DNA of 46,773 nucleotides from QHCE01 sp041743105 (GTDB taxonomy: Bacteria > Actinomycetota > Actinomycetes > Mycobacteriales > QHCE01): assembly GCA_041743105.1 (NCBI GenBank), contig JBGTNI010000125.1, positions 1-46,773 of the forward strand, given 5' to 3'. Position numbers and translations under genes: made by a program. Numbering within the stretch: the stretch's first letter is position 1; the number at the start of each line of letters is the position of its first letter. The notes beneath the pieces were generated by a model, which made no database searches, was not told where the DNA came from, and saw only the letters and a list, made by a program, of their open reading frames with translations. This document shows, piece by piece, positions 1 to 8,183 of the stretch.

Positions 1-47
1 CGGTCTTCGAGGACGACTGCGGTGATGATCAGACGCGCTTTCGACAT
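1..47 (-). mobile_element. IS481-family transposase, N-terminal fragment (runs off the left edge)
   Basis: Only the first 15 codons lie in the window. Reading leftwards from the ATG at 47-45 they give MSKARLIITAVVLED, which matches the characteristic start of IS481-family DDE transposases as I recall it (MSKARLVITAVV...). The transposase would cut and paste its own element. The rest of the gene, including the helix-turn-helix and DDE catalytic domain, is outside the window, so intactness cannot be judged. The repeated terminal-type sequence at 83-124, just upstream of the start, supports the assignment. It sits next to two toxin-antitoxin modules. Confidence 0.7.
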
Positions 48-82
48 GACCGAATCCGACCAGCGAAACGTCTCGGATGTCT

Positions 83-124
83 TGAGACATCAGTTTCCTA
101 TGACGTGAGACATGAGTTTCCTAT
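83..124. repeat. tandem 19-bp direct repeat at the presumed IS481 terminus
   Basis: TGAGACATCAGTTTCCTAT at 83-101 is followed at 106-124 by TGAGACATGAGTTTCCTAT, with one mismatch and a 23-bp period. Sequences of this type (GAGACAT...TTTCC) are typical of IS481-family ends, and the transposase start lies 36 bp to the left. The repeats are therefore probably transposase-binding sites in the terminal inverted repeat. The exact element end and any target duplication cannot be fixed without the other terminus. Confidence 0.55.
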
Positions 125-384
125 CTCCTGAACCACAACACGACAGGCGGCTCCAGTTTGGTTCACTGCTCCTCACCAATCCACCCTCGGCATGCCGGTG
201 GGCTTACGGATAGGCGTCTCACGATTCAAGCCTGTTGTTCACCGGCTGGTCACGTCGATTGGAGAACTAGCGCGCTGACACGTCCCGTTCCCTCTCGCCT
301 GACACCGTCCCGCGTGCGCGTAGTGGGCGATGGCGGCCTGTGATGGCACGGACGTAACCGGACGACACCAGGCGCCATCAGATG
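125..384. other. non-coding stretch between the IS end and the first antitoxin
   Basis: No convincing gene is seen here. A 61-codon open frame at 158-343 has no ribosome binding site and a composition like random translation. Nothing else recognised. A TATCGT -10-like box at 385-390 lies 7 nt before the antitoxin ATG at 398. Confidence 0.4.
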
Positions 385-397
385 TATCGTTGTGACT

Positions 398-676
398 ATG
401 ACCGCTGCCCACAGCTACGAGCTTGGAGACGCAGGCGTGCTGCCAGCGCTGCTTCGTGGTGCTGTCGATGATGCCGAGCGTGGTGAAGTGGTGTATCTGA
501 CACGCGGTCAGCGCAGGGTCGCGGCTCTCGTGCCCGCCGAGCTAGCAACCGCTGTAGCGGCGGCAGTGGAGGCATTAGAAGACGCCGAAGACAACGCGGC
601 TGCGGACGCGGCCTTAGCCGAAGACGGGCCGCGTTACTCACATGAATCCGTCAAAACCGAGCTTGGTTTGGGCTAG
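398..676 (+). CDS. Phd/YefM-family antitoxin
   Basis: A 92-residue protein of the Phd/YefM type. An N-terminal fold (residues 1-55) includes the typical segment in which a regulatory strand-turn reads roughly RGEVVYLTRGQRRVAALVP, followed by an acidic, alanine-rich C-terminal tail that would wrap the toxin. Antitoxins of this family neutralise RelE- or Doc-type toxins and repress their own promoter. ATG 398 is preferred over GTG 392 because the TATCGT box at 385-390 lies 7 nt upstream, implying a leaderless transcript. Its stop TAG (674-676) overlaps the GTG start of the RelE reading frame by one base, the usual antitoxin-toxin coupling. The partner toxin is broken (next entry), so this antitoxin may be an orphan. 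Confidence 0.75.
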   Translation: MTAAHSYELGDAGVLPALLRGAVDDAERGEVVYLTRGQRRVAALVPAELATAVAAAVEALEDAEDNAAADAALAEDGPRYSHESVKTELGLG

Positions 677-942
677 TGGTTTACGCAATCGAGTACCTGT
701 CTAGAGCAAAGCGCGAAGTTAAGAAGCTCCCTCCACAGGTGCAACAACAGATACTTGCCGCGATTGGCGATCTTGCTGATGATCCCCGACCCCATGGGGT
801 GGGAAAGCTCTCCGGCGCAGAGAATCGTTGGCGTATTCGCCTGGGCAGCTAACGCATCGTATACGAGATTAACGACGGACAGCTCATTGTTCTGGTTGTC
901 CGAGTCGCTCACCGCAGCGCGGCGTATCAGGACCGGGTGTAG
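676..942 (+). pseudogene. RelE/ParE-family toxin interrupted by an in-frame TAA
   Basis: From GTG 676 the frame encodes a RelE-like protein: residues 1-58 run from VVYAIEYLSRAKREVKKLP through LSGAENRWRIRLGS, then TAA at 850-852. The same frame resumes with RIVYEINDGQLIVLVVRVAHR and ends at TAG 940-942. RelE proteins normally read GSYRIVYEI here, so one Tyr codon (TAT/TAC) has become TAA and the full 88-codon frame is otherwise intact. RelE toxins cleave ribosome-bound mRNA. The lost C-terminal strand carries conserved residues, so the product is very likely inactive. The antitoxin upstream is intact. Confidence 0.8.
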
Positions 943-1098
943 GCAGCTGATAGATCTCGAGCGGCTCCCCTGCGTTGGCCTAGCTCTGGAGGCTAGCAGT
1001 GGACGAGGCAAGACTGATGACGGCGATCCCACGAGAATAGCTACCTTGGGAGGCGGACAGTCCGAATCTCAGCGATGCGCATGGCAGACATCGGGTTG

Positions 1099-1132
1099 AA
1101 TGATACTCATTTAAAGCTCAAAGTGCTAGCAT
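1099..1132 (+). promoter_or_regulatory. vapBC promoter and possible operator
   Basis: A TAGCAT -10 box (1127-1132) lies 6 nt before ATG 1139, the geometry of a leaderless transcript. Upstream is a small palindrome, AATGA-TAC-TCATT (1099-1111), a candidate binding site for the VapB antitoxin. Confidence 0.45.
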
Positions 1133-1138
1133 TTGGCC

Positions 1139-1426
1139 ATGCGCCAAGTTTTGCTTCGGGTTCCAGACGACCTTCACGCCCGCTTGACCGCGCGGGCCCG
1201 CCGTTGCGGCAGCTCGGTCAACGCTGTCGCAACTGAACTGCTGGACCTAGGCGTTGCCGATGATCCCGGGGATGCCAGAGCAGCGCTAAGAGCGAAGGCT
1301 CGCCGAGCAGGAGTTTTGGCAAGTCGACCCGCACCGATCATGGACGAACAAGTGCGGCGGCGGATAGTCGATGCTACCCGAGGTATTGGTCCGGTCATCG
1401 ACGATATTTTCGCCGACGGGCGGTAG
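1139..1426 (+). CDS. vapB: FitA/VapB-type antitoxin
   Basis: A 95-residue protein with an N-terminal ribbon-helix-helix DNA-binding fold: the strand RQVLLRVPDDLHARL (residues 2-16) followed by helices with RARRCGSSVNAVATELLDL. This is the arrangement of FitA-like and VapB antitoxins that pair with PIN-domain toxins. The C-terminal third (VRRRIVDATRGIGPVIDDI) would bind and block the toxin. ATG 1139 is chosen over TTG 1133 because the TAGCAT box ends 6 nt before it. It is separated by only 2 nt from the VapC gene, so the two are co-transcribed. Confidence 0.75.
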   Translation: MRQVLLRVPDDLHARLTARARRCGSSVNAVATELLDLGVADDPGDARAALRAKARRAGVLASRPAPIMDEQVRRRIVDATRGIGPVIDDIFADGR

Positions 1427-1428
1427 GG

Positions 1429-1872
1429 GTGCTCGTCTATGTCGATTCTTCCGTACTTGTTCGTGCCTACCTTCCTGATGAAAGTGGACATCAGGAAGCG
1501 TTGGCTTTGCTGAATAATCCTCACCATCTCTTGGTCACCTCTACGTGGACTGTCGTAGAGCTGACGTCGGCTTTGGCTCGGGCATCTCGCGGTAGCAGGG
1601 TGGGCCACCTTGATGACGTGATCTCCCGTGCGCGTCTCGACACGAGCACCGACGGCCCAATCACACTGCTACGAGCCGACTCCGACCAGGTCGAACATAT
1701 CGCGACGCGCATCGTTAGCGAACATGCGCTGCGGTCGCTGGACGCAATCCATCTCGCCGTTGCGGAGCTCTCGGCACGACCGTTGGCCGAACCGGGCGAG
1801 CAGATCGGTTTCGCGAGTCGCGATACAGCGCAGCGGGCCGTAGCGGAAGCACTCGGGTATATCGCTATGTGA
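1429..1872 (+). CDS. vapC: VapC PIN-domain toxin
   Basis: A 147-residue PIN-domain ribonuclease. The first catalytic aspartate is in MLVYVDSSVLVRAYL (D6), a conserved glutamate lies in TVVELTSAL, and the third acidic site is in RSLDAIHLAVAEL. These bind Mg2+ in PIN nucleases, which typically cut tRNA or rRNA. Full length, with no visible damage. It starts at GTG 1429, 2 nt after its antitoxin, and ends 10 bp from the convergent ppa gene. Confidence 0.85.
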   Translation: MLVYVDSSVLVRAYLPDESGHQEALALLNNPHHLLVTSTWTVVELTSALARASRGSRVGHLDDVISRARLDTSTDGPITLLRADSDQVEHIATRIVSEHALRSLDAIHLAVAELSARPLAEPGEQIGFASRDTAQRAVAEALGYIAM

Positions 1873-1882
1873 CGGCTTGCGA

Positions 1883-2374
1883 TTAATGCTCGTTGCTCTG
1901 AGCGAGCCGCTGACGCGATATCTCGATCTCTTCTTCGGCCTCGACGCGTCCCACCCACGTGGCACCTTCGACCGACTTACCTGGCTCAAGATCTTTGTAG
2001 ACCTCGAAGAAGTGTTGAATCTCCAATCGATAGAACTCCGGCAGGTGATAGATATCGCGCATGTGATCGTGCCGCGGATCGCCTGCCGGCACGCAGATCA
2101 CCTTGTCGTCACCGCCCTTCTCGTCGGTCATGCGAAACATGCCGATCGCGCGGCTTTTGATCTGGCAGCCGGGGAACGTGGGCTCCTGCACCAGCACCAG
2201 CGCGTCTAGCGGATCGCCGTCCGCCCCGAGCGTTCCCTCGACGAAACCGTAGTCAGCGGGATACTGCGTGGCGGTGAACAACGTGCGATCAAGCCGAATC
2301 CGTCCGGTAGCGTGATCGACTTCGTACTTGTTGCGCTGCCCTTTCGGGATCTCGATTGTCACGTCGAATTCCAC
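1883..2374 (-). CDS. ppa: inorganic pyrophosphatase
   Basis: A cytoplasmic family I soluble pyrophosphatase of 163 residues, the normal length. It hydrolyses PPi to two phosphates, pulling biosynthetic reactions forward. Diagnostic segments are visible: EIPKGQRNKYEVD near the N-terminus, YPADYGFVEGTLGADGDPLDALV with the signature aspartates, and DDKVICVPAGDPR. The open frame extends further upstream, but GTG 2374 gives the family N-terminus EFDVTIEIPKG and has a strong AAGGAG ribosome binding site 8 nt before it. In other Mycobacteriales ppa lies beside dacB (pointing the opposite way), as here, although a broken phosphotransferase-like gene now lies between them. Confidence 0.95.
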   Translation of the reverse strand: MEFDVTIEIPKGQRNKYEVDHATGRIRLDRTLFTATQYPADYGFVEGTLGADGDPLDALVLVQEPTFPGCQIKSRAIGMFRMTDEKGGDDKVICVPAGDPRHDHMRDIYHLPEFYRLEIQHFFEVYKDLEPGKSVEGATWVGRVEAEEEIEISRQRLAQSNEH

Positions 2375-2605
2375 GTCTGTCTCCTTAGGGCGTTTTGAAC
2401 TGGGGTGTTGGTGTAGTCGGCTGGCGGTCGGTGTGGCTCTCTCGGGATGGTTGAGAATTACCTGGTAGCTGGACGATCGTCGCCGCCGGCCGGTACCAGA
2501 AGTTCGCATGTCAGTCTGGCTTGGCTGCGTGTGTCGTACCCCTCCCATCGGATCGCCCTAAACTTGCCATATCAAGTAGCGGGCTGATCCTGAGGTGGGG
2601 CAAAG

Positions 2606-3738
2606 GTGGGGTTTGACGAAAACTCCCTTAACGGGGCGCCACCCGCCCTAGGCGAACAGATCTTGGCGAGCCTTGGCGCTGAACCGGACACGCTAGTGGA
2701 GCGACTTCGGGCGGCCGGCACTAGGAACCTTTTCGCAGCTAGAGTCGACGCACCTAACGGCCCTGCTTTTGTCAAAGTAGTCGCCAACACCAACGCCATA
2801 CATAGCGATGCACTGGCGGCTGAGACCGCATTTACAAGGCAGGTCTCTCACTATTCTAGGATGCCTGTTTGGCGGGCCTCAGGTTCGTATCGCGCTCAGG
2901 GCGGGGTTAGATACTCCTGGCTGGCAACGGATTGGATCAATGGCCGACGGCCTTCAGTCCCTCTCCTTGGAGCAGACGCTGAACGTTTGGCGGTGCTTGC
3001 AGCACAAGTAACGCCCTCGGCAGACGTGGTCACAAACGTTTCCGTATTTAATCTCGCAAAACTGGCTAAGGACAACTTTCATGGTTGGAAACTTGCCAAT
3101 GCCCAGTCCTCACATCTTCAATCGCTCGGCGACGAGGTGCTGCGGAATTGGGCGCAGGCTCACCTCCATAAGTTGATGCAAGCCGAGGAGGATGGCCCTG
3201 CGCTACTGAAAGGTTCGTCATTGGTCCACCTCGACGCCGGCTGCCATAACGCGTTTTTCGATGAGCGTGGTCCTGAATATGATCGCTTCATCGATTGGGC
3301 GCCCGGCCGTGGTCCACAGTGGGTAACAGCGGTGAACGTTATGCTGTTAGAAGCGCAGCGAAGAAAGTTGTACGATGAAAACGATGACGCAACAGATGGC
3401 GGTCTCAATTGGATCGTGAGACCGCCAAACTTGGCGCTGACCCTGCCGCGGTGACAACCTATCTCATTGGGCTAGCCGGGCTCAGTCTTCAGCAGAGAAA
3501 GTCGCCGAAGTTACCGCCCGGGTGGAAAGTGGTTAATCCACAAACAGCTCTGGCGTGGACGCGCACGAGGCTCGACAAAGCTCACACCGGTAACCCCCCA
3601 GCGCGCCGCCAAACGCTCTCTTCCGCAGTTGAGCCGCCATCACACGCGCCAGCTGCACCTTCATCTGACCAGCCTACGGCAGCACGAATGCGGTGGCCTC
3701 GCCGATTAAACCTTAGAAAATTTGGCCGGCGTTTATAA
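2606..3738 (+). pseudogene. aminoglycoside-phosphotransferase-like kinase, split by a frameshift
   Basis: The first frame (GTG 2606 to TGA 3454) encodes an N-terminal lobe and a catalytic core with SLVHLDAGCHNAFF and RFIDWAPGRG. These match the Brenner-type HxDxxxxN and the metal-binding IDW of the APH/choline kinase superfamily. The C-terminal helices typical of this actinobacterial subfamily (QLDRETAKLGADPAAVTTYL followed by IGLAGL) lie in another frame, open from about 3388 to 3738. A net one-base deletion, or a two-base insertion, near 3388-3425 would join the frames. Substrate unknown: such genes often phosphorylate small molecules, but resistance cannot be assumed. It could be a recent pseudogene or a sequencing error. 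Its 3' end overlaps the longest possible dacB reading frame. Confidence 0.7.
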
Positions 3739-5272
3739 GCGCCCTAGCGCTGCGCTCCAAAAGCGCACCCGCCCACCCGCCCGCCGCTTGAGGAGCCTAT
3801 TGCCGGACGTACTGACACGACTGCAATCAGCCGGCGCACCTGGCCGGGCCGTAGTCTTGACCATCGTGCTGCACACCCGGTCCGTCATCGCCTTGGCGGT
3901 GTTGATCGCGCTGATGCTAGGTACGGGTGGCACCTACATGGTGCTGAAAGACCGCAGCGAAACCGTCCGCCCCGACCGTTCGGCATGCCTAACGCCATGC
4001 TTCGGCCCCCCTAAGGTCGCGCTCCCCCCACTGCGCCGGTCCGATGGTGCGGCGGGGGCGCCGACCAAGGCCGGGCTGGAACAAGTGCTCAGTAAATACC
4101 TCAACCGCGCCGAGCTGGGGGAGCTCGCTGCCACCGTAGTCAACCAAGGCACCGGCGAGGTGACGTGGCAGTACCGTGGTGGGGCGGCAGTGATACCGGC
4201 TTCGGTGAGCAAATTGGTCACCGCGGTGGCGGTGTTGGCTGCGCGCGAACCCTCGTACCGGATCCCCACCGAAGTAGTCGCCGGGAATGTGCCTGGCGAA
4301 GTCGTCCTGGTCGGCGGCGGAGACGTCACCCTGACGGCAGGCGAGGACGGTTACTACTCCGGTGCCGCCCGCCTCGATGAGCTAGCACGACAGCTCAAGC
4401 AAGCCCATCCGCAGCGCATCACCACAGTCATTGTCGATTCCTCGCTGTACACCGGGCCGACCACGGGTAAGGGATGGGATAGCGATGTGACGTCGGCTGG
4501 CTACGGCGCTCCCGTGACCCCGCTGGCGATCGACGGCGCCAGAACCACGCCCGCCAGTGACCGACGCAGTAGTTCACCAGACCTCGATGCGGGGCGGGTG
4601 CTTGCCGACCAGCTCACGGAGTCAGGCTCACCGGTTCAGGTGCAGGTTGGCAACGATGGGAGTGATCTCGGCGAGCTTGTCGATCCGTTTGGAGGAACCA
4701 ATCCGCTGGCCAGCGTGAGCTCGCCTCCGATCTCCGAGTTGGTAGAGATCATGCTGTCTACCAGTGACAATGTCATCGCTGAATCCTTAGCGCGCCAGGT
4801 AGCACTGGCGCGCGACGAACCAGCGTCGTTCTCCGGTGCTTCGACCGCGGTGCGACAGACACTGCGGGAGCTCAAGGTCGACCTTGGCGACGCGCGGCTC
4901 GCTGACGGTAGCGGCCTATCCAGGGAAAATCGGCTCTCCACTACGTTGCTTGCCCAACTGCTATACCTCGTGGCCGAGCCAGCGTGGCCGCGGCTGCGGT
5001 CGGCGCTCGCCGGCCTTCCAATCGCCGGGTTTACGGGTACGCTGCACGACCGTTTCGATCACAGCGGTTCGGAGACCGCACGTTCGATCGTTCGCGCCAA
5101 GACTGGTTCCTTGAGCCAGGTCAGTTCGCTGGCGGGAACGATCACCACCTCCGACGGTGCGGTGCTGATGTTCGCCGTGATCGCCAATGGCTTTGCGACA
5201 ACCGGGGGGGATACCGCAGAACATCTGCTCGACGAGCTAGCCGCGACCCTAGCTGCCTGCGGATGCCGGTAG
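3722..5272 (+). CDS. dacB: D-alanyl-D-alanine carboxypeptidase/endopeptidase (PBP4 class)
   Basis: A low-molecular-mass class C penicillin-binding protein that trims peptidoglycan stem peptides outside the membrane. The three active-site motifs are present: SVSK (residues 161-164 from TTG 3722), SDN (348-350) and KTG (460-462). A signal anchor lies around residues 54-74, preceded by a long basic, Pro/Arg-rich stretch. The true start may therefore be later, for example GTG 3866 (codon 49), just before the membrane segment; neither start has an obvious Shine-Dalgarno. It occupies the same position as in other Mycobacteriales, upstream of the zinc metalloprotease and tilS, but an orphan gene on the other strand now separates them. 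Confidence 0.9.
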   Translation: MAGVYKRPSAALQKRTRPPARRLRSLLPDVLTRLQSAGAPGRAVVLTIVLHTRSVIALAVLIALMLGTGGTYMVLKDRSETVRPDRSACLTPCFGPPKVALPPLRRSDGAAGAPTKAGLEQVLSKYLNRAELGELAATVVNQGTGEVTWQYRGGAAVIPASVSKLVTAVAVLAAREPSYRIPTEVVAGNVPGEVVLVGGGDVTLTAGEDGYYSGAARLDELARQLKQAHPQRITTVIVDSSLYTGPTTGKGWDSDVTSAGYGAPVTPLAIDGARTTPASDRRSSSPDLDAGRVLADQLTESGSPVQVQVGNDGSDLGELVDPFGGTNPLASVSSPPISELVEIMLSTSDNVIAESLARQVALARDEPASFSGASTAVRQTLRELKVDLGDARLADGSGLSRENRLSTTLLAQLLYLVAEPAWPRLRSALAGLPIAGFTGTLHDRFDHSGSETARSIVRAKTGSLSQVSSLAGTITTSDGAVLMFAVIANGFATTGGDTAEHLLDELAATLAACGCR

Positions 5273-5298
5273 TCCGGCTCAAAAGTTGACCCGAGGCT

Positions 5299-6027
5299 CT
5301 AGCGGCCACGTCGAGCAGACCCTTGCCTTACCTGGCTCGCCATAAACCGGCCAAGCCCTTTGACAATCGGCCCTACCGCCACAGACATAGCCGTAGTTGC
5401 TGCCGGCTGGCTAGATCCACCCTGGCGCGATTCGATAACACTCTTTGCCCAGAAAGCAACGGCGTCGATTTCGCGCTCTGTACCAATATCTGGGCGCGGA
5501 ACAGGTACCGCCACAATAGTATCTGCCGTTATACCTAATTCATTCAATGCCCCGCGATACCATTGCGTGGCGAGAAAGGAATCATTAAAGGTAATATGTT
5601 CGGCAAGCGGGGGAAGGAGCAGAGTATTTATACGAGATCTCCCTCTTTTATCGGATTCTTTCGGAGCTCCAAAAAATGCGCTAACAACCGCCGGCCATGC
5701 CGCTCGAGTAGCGTCTATATGTAGGCGGGTATCAGAAGATAAGAAAACTCCCATCTTTCCGGCGCATAGCTGGTTGTAAAATTCATGCAAATTCTCATTA
5801 TCCAATCCTGGCCTGATCGGTTGAGCAAGCAGCACGGCAGTTCGTGGGAGCGATGCCACGCGGCTCCAGGCGGTGGCTTCACTTCGTAGTGTCGAATTAC
5901 TAAGAAGATCTACGTATGTTGGGGAGACCAGGACATCGGTCAAACCACTTCCGGGTTCACCTTTTTTTCTCAGCACCGCGGCAACAAAGGTCTCGCCGGG
6001 TATTCGACGAATAGTGATTTCGGTCAC
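5299..6027 (-). CDS. hypothetical protein of 242 residues, AT-richer than its neighbours
   Basis: I do not recognise this protein. GTG 6027 is chosen because an AGGAG site lies 8 nt upstream and the upstream extension of the frame has low-complexity composition. There is no signal peptide or clear membrane segment. The protein is mixed alpha/beta in appearance, with a C-terminal segment rich in small hydrophobic residues (SVAVGPIVKGLGRFMASQV) and a basic tail that could associate with a membrane. It uses many A/T-ending codons (for example around 5560-5660), unlike the flanking genes. It interrupts the normally adjacent dacB and metalloprotease genes, and these signs suggest acquisition by transfer. 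Confidence 0.6.
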   Translation of the reverse strand: MTEITIRRIPGETFVAAVLRKKGEPGSGLTDVLVSPTYVDLLSNSTLRSEATAWSRVASLPRTAVLLAQPIRPGLDNENLHEFYNQLCAGKMGVFLSSDTRLHIDATRAAWPAVVSAFFGAPKESDKRGRSRINTLLLPPLAEHITFNDSFLATQWYRGALNELGITADTIVAVPVPRPDIGTEREIDAVAFWAKSVIESRQGGSSQPAATTAMSVAVGPIVKGLGRFMASQVRQGSARRGR

Positions 6028-6179
6028 GGCGATGCTCCTGAAATACTCTGAAGCACACAGTTTACGCTGCTGGGCTTTAGGTGCTGTGGGCTTTTGGGCC
6101 TCACGAGTCGGCGGATCTTCAGATGACGGCTCGTCGCCCGCGCTGGGGTGTCGCAATCGACACGGCGTAGTTTGGGGAT

Positions 6180-7169
6180 ATGGCTGAAGACCCCGCACTT
6201 GTTGACTGGCGGTACACGCAATCGACCGCGACCTTACTGGGAAAAATCGGCCCGAAATGCAGCGCGGCAGAGGCCACTGAGGCCGTGCGCTCGTTACGAG
6301 AGCTATCCGTCACTGCCGGCGACCACGTCGCTGCGGTGACCCGACTCGGGGTAACGACGCCGCTGGCGCCAGCCCGCGTGGTAGACCGGCAAGACTGGGT
6401 GGAAATAAACGCCGCCGGTTTTCATGCCGTCGTCGAGCCAGCACTAGCTCGGCATTCGCACGCAAGCGAACGGGGTCATTTGACAAGAAGCGTCACCTCG
6501 GCGGCAGCCGGTATGCAGTTGGGCGTGGCGATGGCGCTCGTCTCCTCGCGCGTCCTCGGGCAGTACGAATTGTTCTCGACCACGCCAGGTCAGCTACTGC
6601 TGGTCGCGCCGAACATCCTGAGCGCCGAGGCGAAACTTGGCGTGGAACCGCGTGACTTTCGGCTCTGGGTCTGTTTGCATGAGGTAACCCACCAGCTGCA
6701 ATTCACGGCCGTGCCGTGGCTAAGGGGCTACTTCCTTTCCGAGTTGGAAGCGCTGCTTGACACCCGTTCGCCGCTGGAGTTGCTGCGTCCTGGGGCCAAG
6801 CGGGAGAAGCTGTCGGCGATGACCGCGCTGATGACATTGGTGGAAGGTCACGCCGAATACGTGATGGATGCCGTCGGCCCGCAGGTGGTACCCACGGTGG
6901 AGACAATCAGGAAGAAATTCGATGCCCGCCGCCGCGCCGCCAATCCCATACAGAAAGTGCTCCGGTATCTCCTGGGTGTGGAACATAAGCTCCGGCAGTA
7001 CGTCGAAGGAAAGAAGTTCGTCACCCAGGTCGTCGACGCGGTGGGAATGACCGGTTTCAATACAGTATGGCGTGACACCAATACCCTTCCCACCCATGCC
7101 GAGCTGAGGCAACCGGAGAGTTGGATCGCCAGAGTGCAGCCAGCGGCTACGGCGCTCTTACCGGGGTAA
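6180..7169 (+). CDS. zinc-dependent metalloprotease (DUF2342 / Rv3626c-type)
   Basis: A 329-residue protein with the zincin signature HEVTH (residues 167-171) inside LWVCLHEVTHQLQF and a downstream acidic ligand candidate in VEGHAEYVMD (222-230). This matches the actinobacterial family once annotated as coenzyme F420 biosynthesis-associated and now as zinc-dependent metalloprotease. Substrate unknown. No signal peptide is seen. It starts at ATG 6180 and ends 5 bp before the tilS start, so the two are almost certainly one transcript. The tilS-hpt-ftsH context agrees with Mycobacterium, where the homologue lies between dacB and tilS. Confidence 0.88.
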   Translation: MAEDPALVDWRYTQSTATLLGKIGPKCSAAEATEAVRSLRELSVTAGDHVAAVTRLGVTTPLAPARVVDRQDWVEINAAGFHAVVEPALARHSHASERGHLTRSVTSAAAGMQLGVAMALVSSRVLGQYELFSTTPGQLLLVAPNILSAEAKLGVEPRDFRLWVCLHEVTHQLQFTAVPWLRGYFLSELEALLDTRSPLELLRPGAKREKLSAMTALMTLVEGHAEYVMDAVGPQVVPTVETIRKKFDARRRAANPIQKVLRYLLGVEHKLRQYVEGKKFVTQVVDAVGMTGFNTVWRDTNTLPTHAELRQPESWIARVQPAATALLPG

Positions 7170-7174
7170 CCGCG

Positions 7175-8179
7175 ATGCCCGTAGTCGATACGTCGGTGAC
7201 GCAGTTGCGGCGAGCGGTGCGGGCCTGCCTGCGCCGATTGGCTGACGAGCGAGCGGAGCCGAACCGGGCGCCACTGGTGCTAGTGGCGTGTTCGGGTGGG
7301 CCCGACTCCATGGCGCTAGCGGCAACCGTTGCCGACACGGCAGCTACCGCCGGGGTGCGAGCCGGTTTGGTCAGTGTGGATCACGGCTTGCAGCCTGGCT
7401 CGCGGCAACGCTCCGAAGACGTGGCAGCGTGGGCACAGCAACGTGGGCTCCGACCGATTGAAACGGTGACCGTGGCTGTGACGGGGCGTGGCGGCCCCGA
7501 GGCAGCAGCCCGCGCGGCGCGTTACGCCGCCCTCGACAACGCAGCGCAACGACACGACGCCGCGGCAGTGCTACTGGGGCACACTCTCCACGATCAGGCC
7601 GAGACCGTGCTGCTCGGCCTGGCCAGAGGTTCCGGCGCCACCTCGTTGTCGGGGATGGCGCATCGTCGTGGTCGCTACCATCGACCGCTGCTGGAGCTCC
7701 CGCGCTCGGCGATACTCCAGGCCGCTCACGCCATGCAACTACCGATCTGGCACGACCCCCACAACACCGACGATCGATACCGACGCTCCCGGTTGCGCGC
7801 GCTTCTCGTCGAACTCGAAGCCGCGATCGGGCCTGGTGTGATCGCTGGACTGTCCCGTAGCGCACGGCTACTACGTTCGGACGCCGAGTACCTGGATGAG
7901 CTGGCAGCTGCGTGCCTGGCCGATGTAGTCGACGCCAAGGCGACGCTGGACGCACAAGCATTGGCGCGGCAGCCGCTCGCTATCCGGGGAAGGGCACTGC
8001 GGAGCTGGGCGCTACAGCGGGGAGCGTCATCAGGCGCGCTGACTGCCCAGCACATTGCCAGACTGGATGCGCTGCTTACTGACTGGCGTGGCCAGGGCGC
8101 CGTTTATCTGCCGGGTCCGGTGATTGTGGCACGCCAGGCGGGTCGGCTTCGACATGTCGATTCGAGCATGTCAGGCTAG
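7175..8179 (+). CDS. tilS: tRNA(Ile)-lysidine synthase
   Basis: The enzyme attaches lysine to C34 of the AUA-decoding tRNA-Ile, changing its amino-acid and codon identity. The PP-loop ATP-pyrophosphatase motif SGGPDS is at residues 40-45. VDHGLQPGS and the LGHTLHDQAET segment follow, as in other TilS proteins, and a short C-terminal region follows the catalytic domain. The 334-residue length is typical of actinobacterial TilS. ATG 7175 is preferred over upstream in-frame starts inside the protease gene because it leaves a 5-bp gap. It precedes hpt by 4 bp, a pairing conserved across many bacteria. Confidence 0.93.
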   Translation: MPVVDTSVTQLRRAVRACLRRLADERAEPNRAPLVLVACSGGPDSMALAATVADTAATAGVRAGLVSVDHGLQPGSRQRSEDVAAWAQQRGLRPIETVTVAVTGRGGPEAAARAARYAALDNAAQRHDAAAVLLGHTLHDQAETVLLGLARGSGATSLSGMAHRRGRYHRPLLELPRSAILQAAHAMQLPIWHDPHNTDDRYRRSRLRALLVELEAAIGPGVIAGLSRSARLLRSDAEYLDELAAACLADVVDAKATLDAQALARQPLAIRGRALRSWALQRGASSGALTAQHIARLDALLTDWRGQGAVYLPGPVIVARQAGRLRHVDSSMSG

Positions 8180-8183
8180 GGGC

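Noticed and set aside
158..343. Open frame of 61 codons next to the IS end
   Set aside because: No ribosome binding site, and composition like translation of non-coding sequence.
755..1099. Open frame overlapping the RelE pseudogene
   Set aside because: Out-of-frame reading of the clear RelE sequence; no recognisable protein features.
6027..6198. N-terminal extension of the 5299-6027 gene to 6198
   Set aside because: It would overlap the divergent metalloprotease start; GTG 6027 has a clear AGGAG site.
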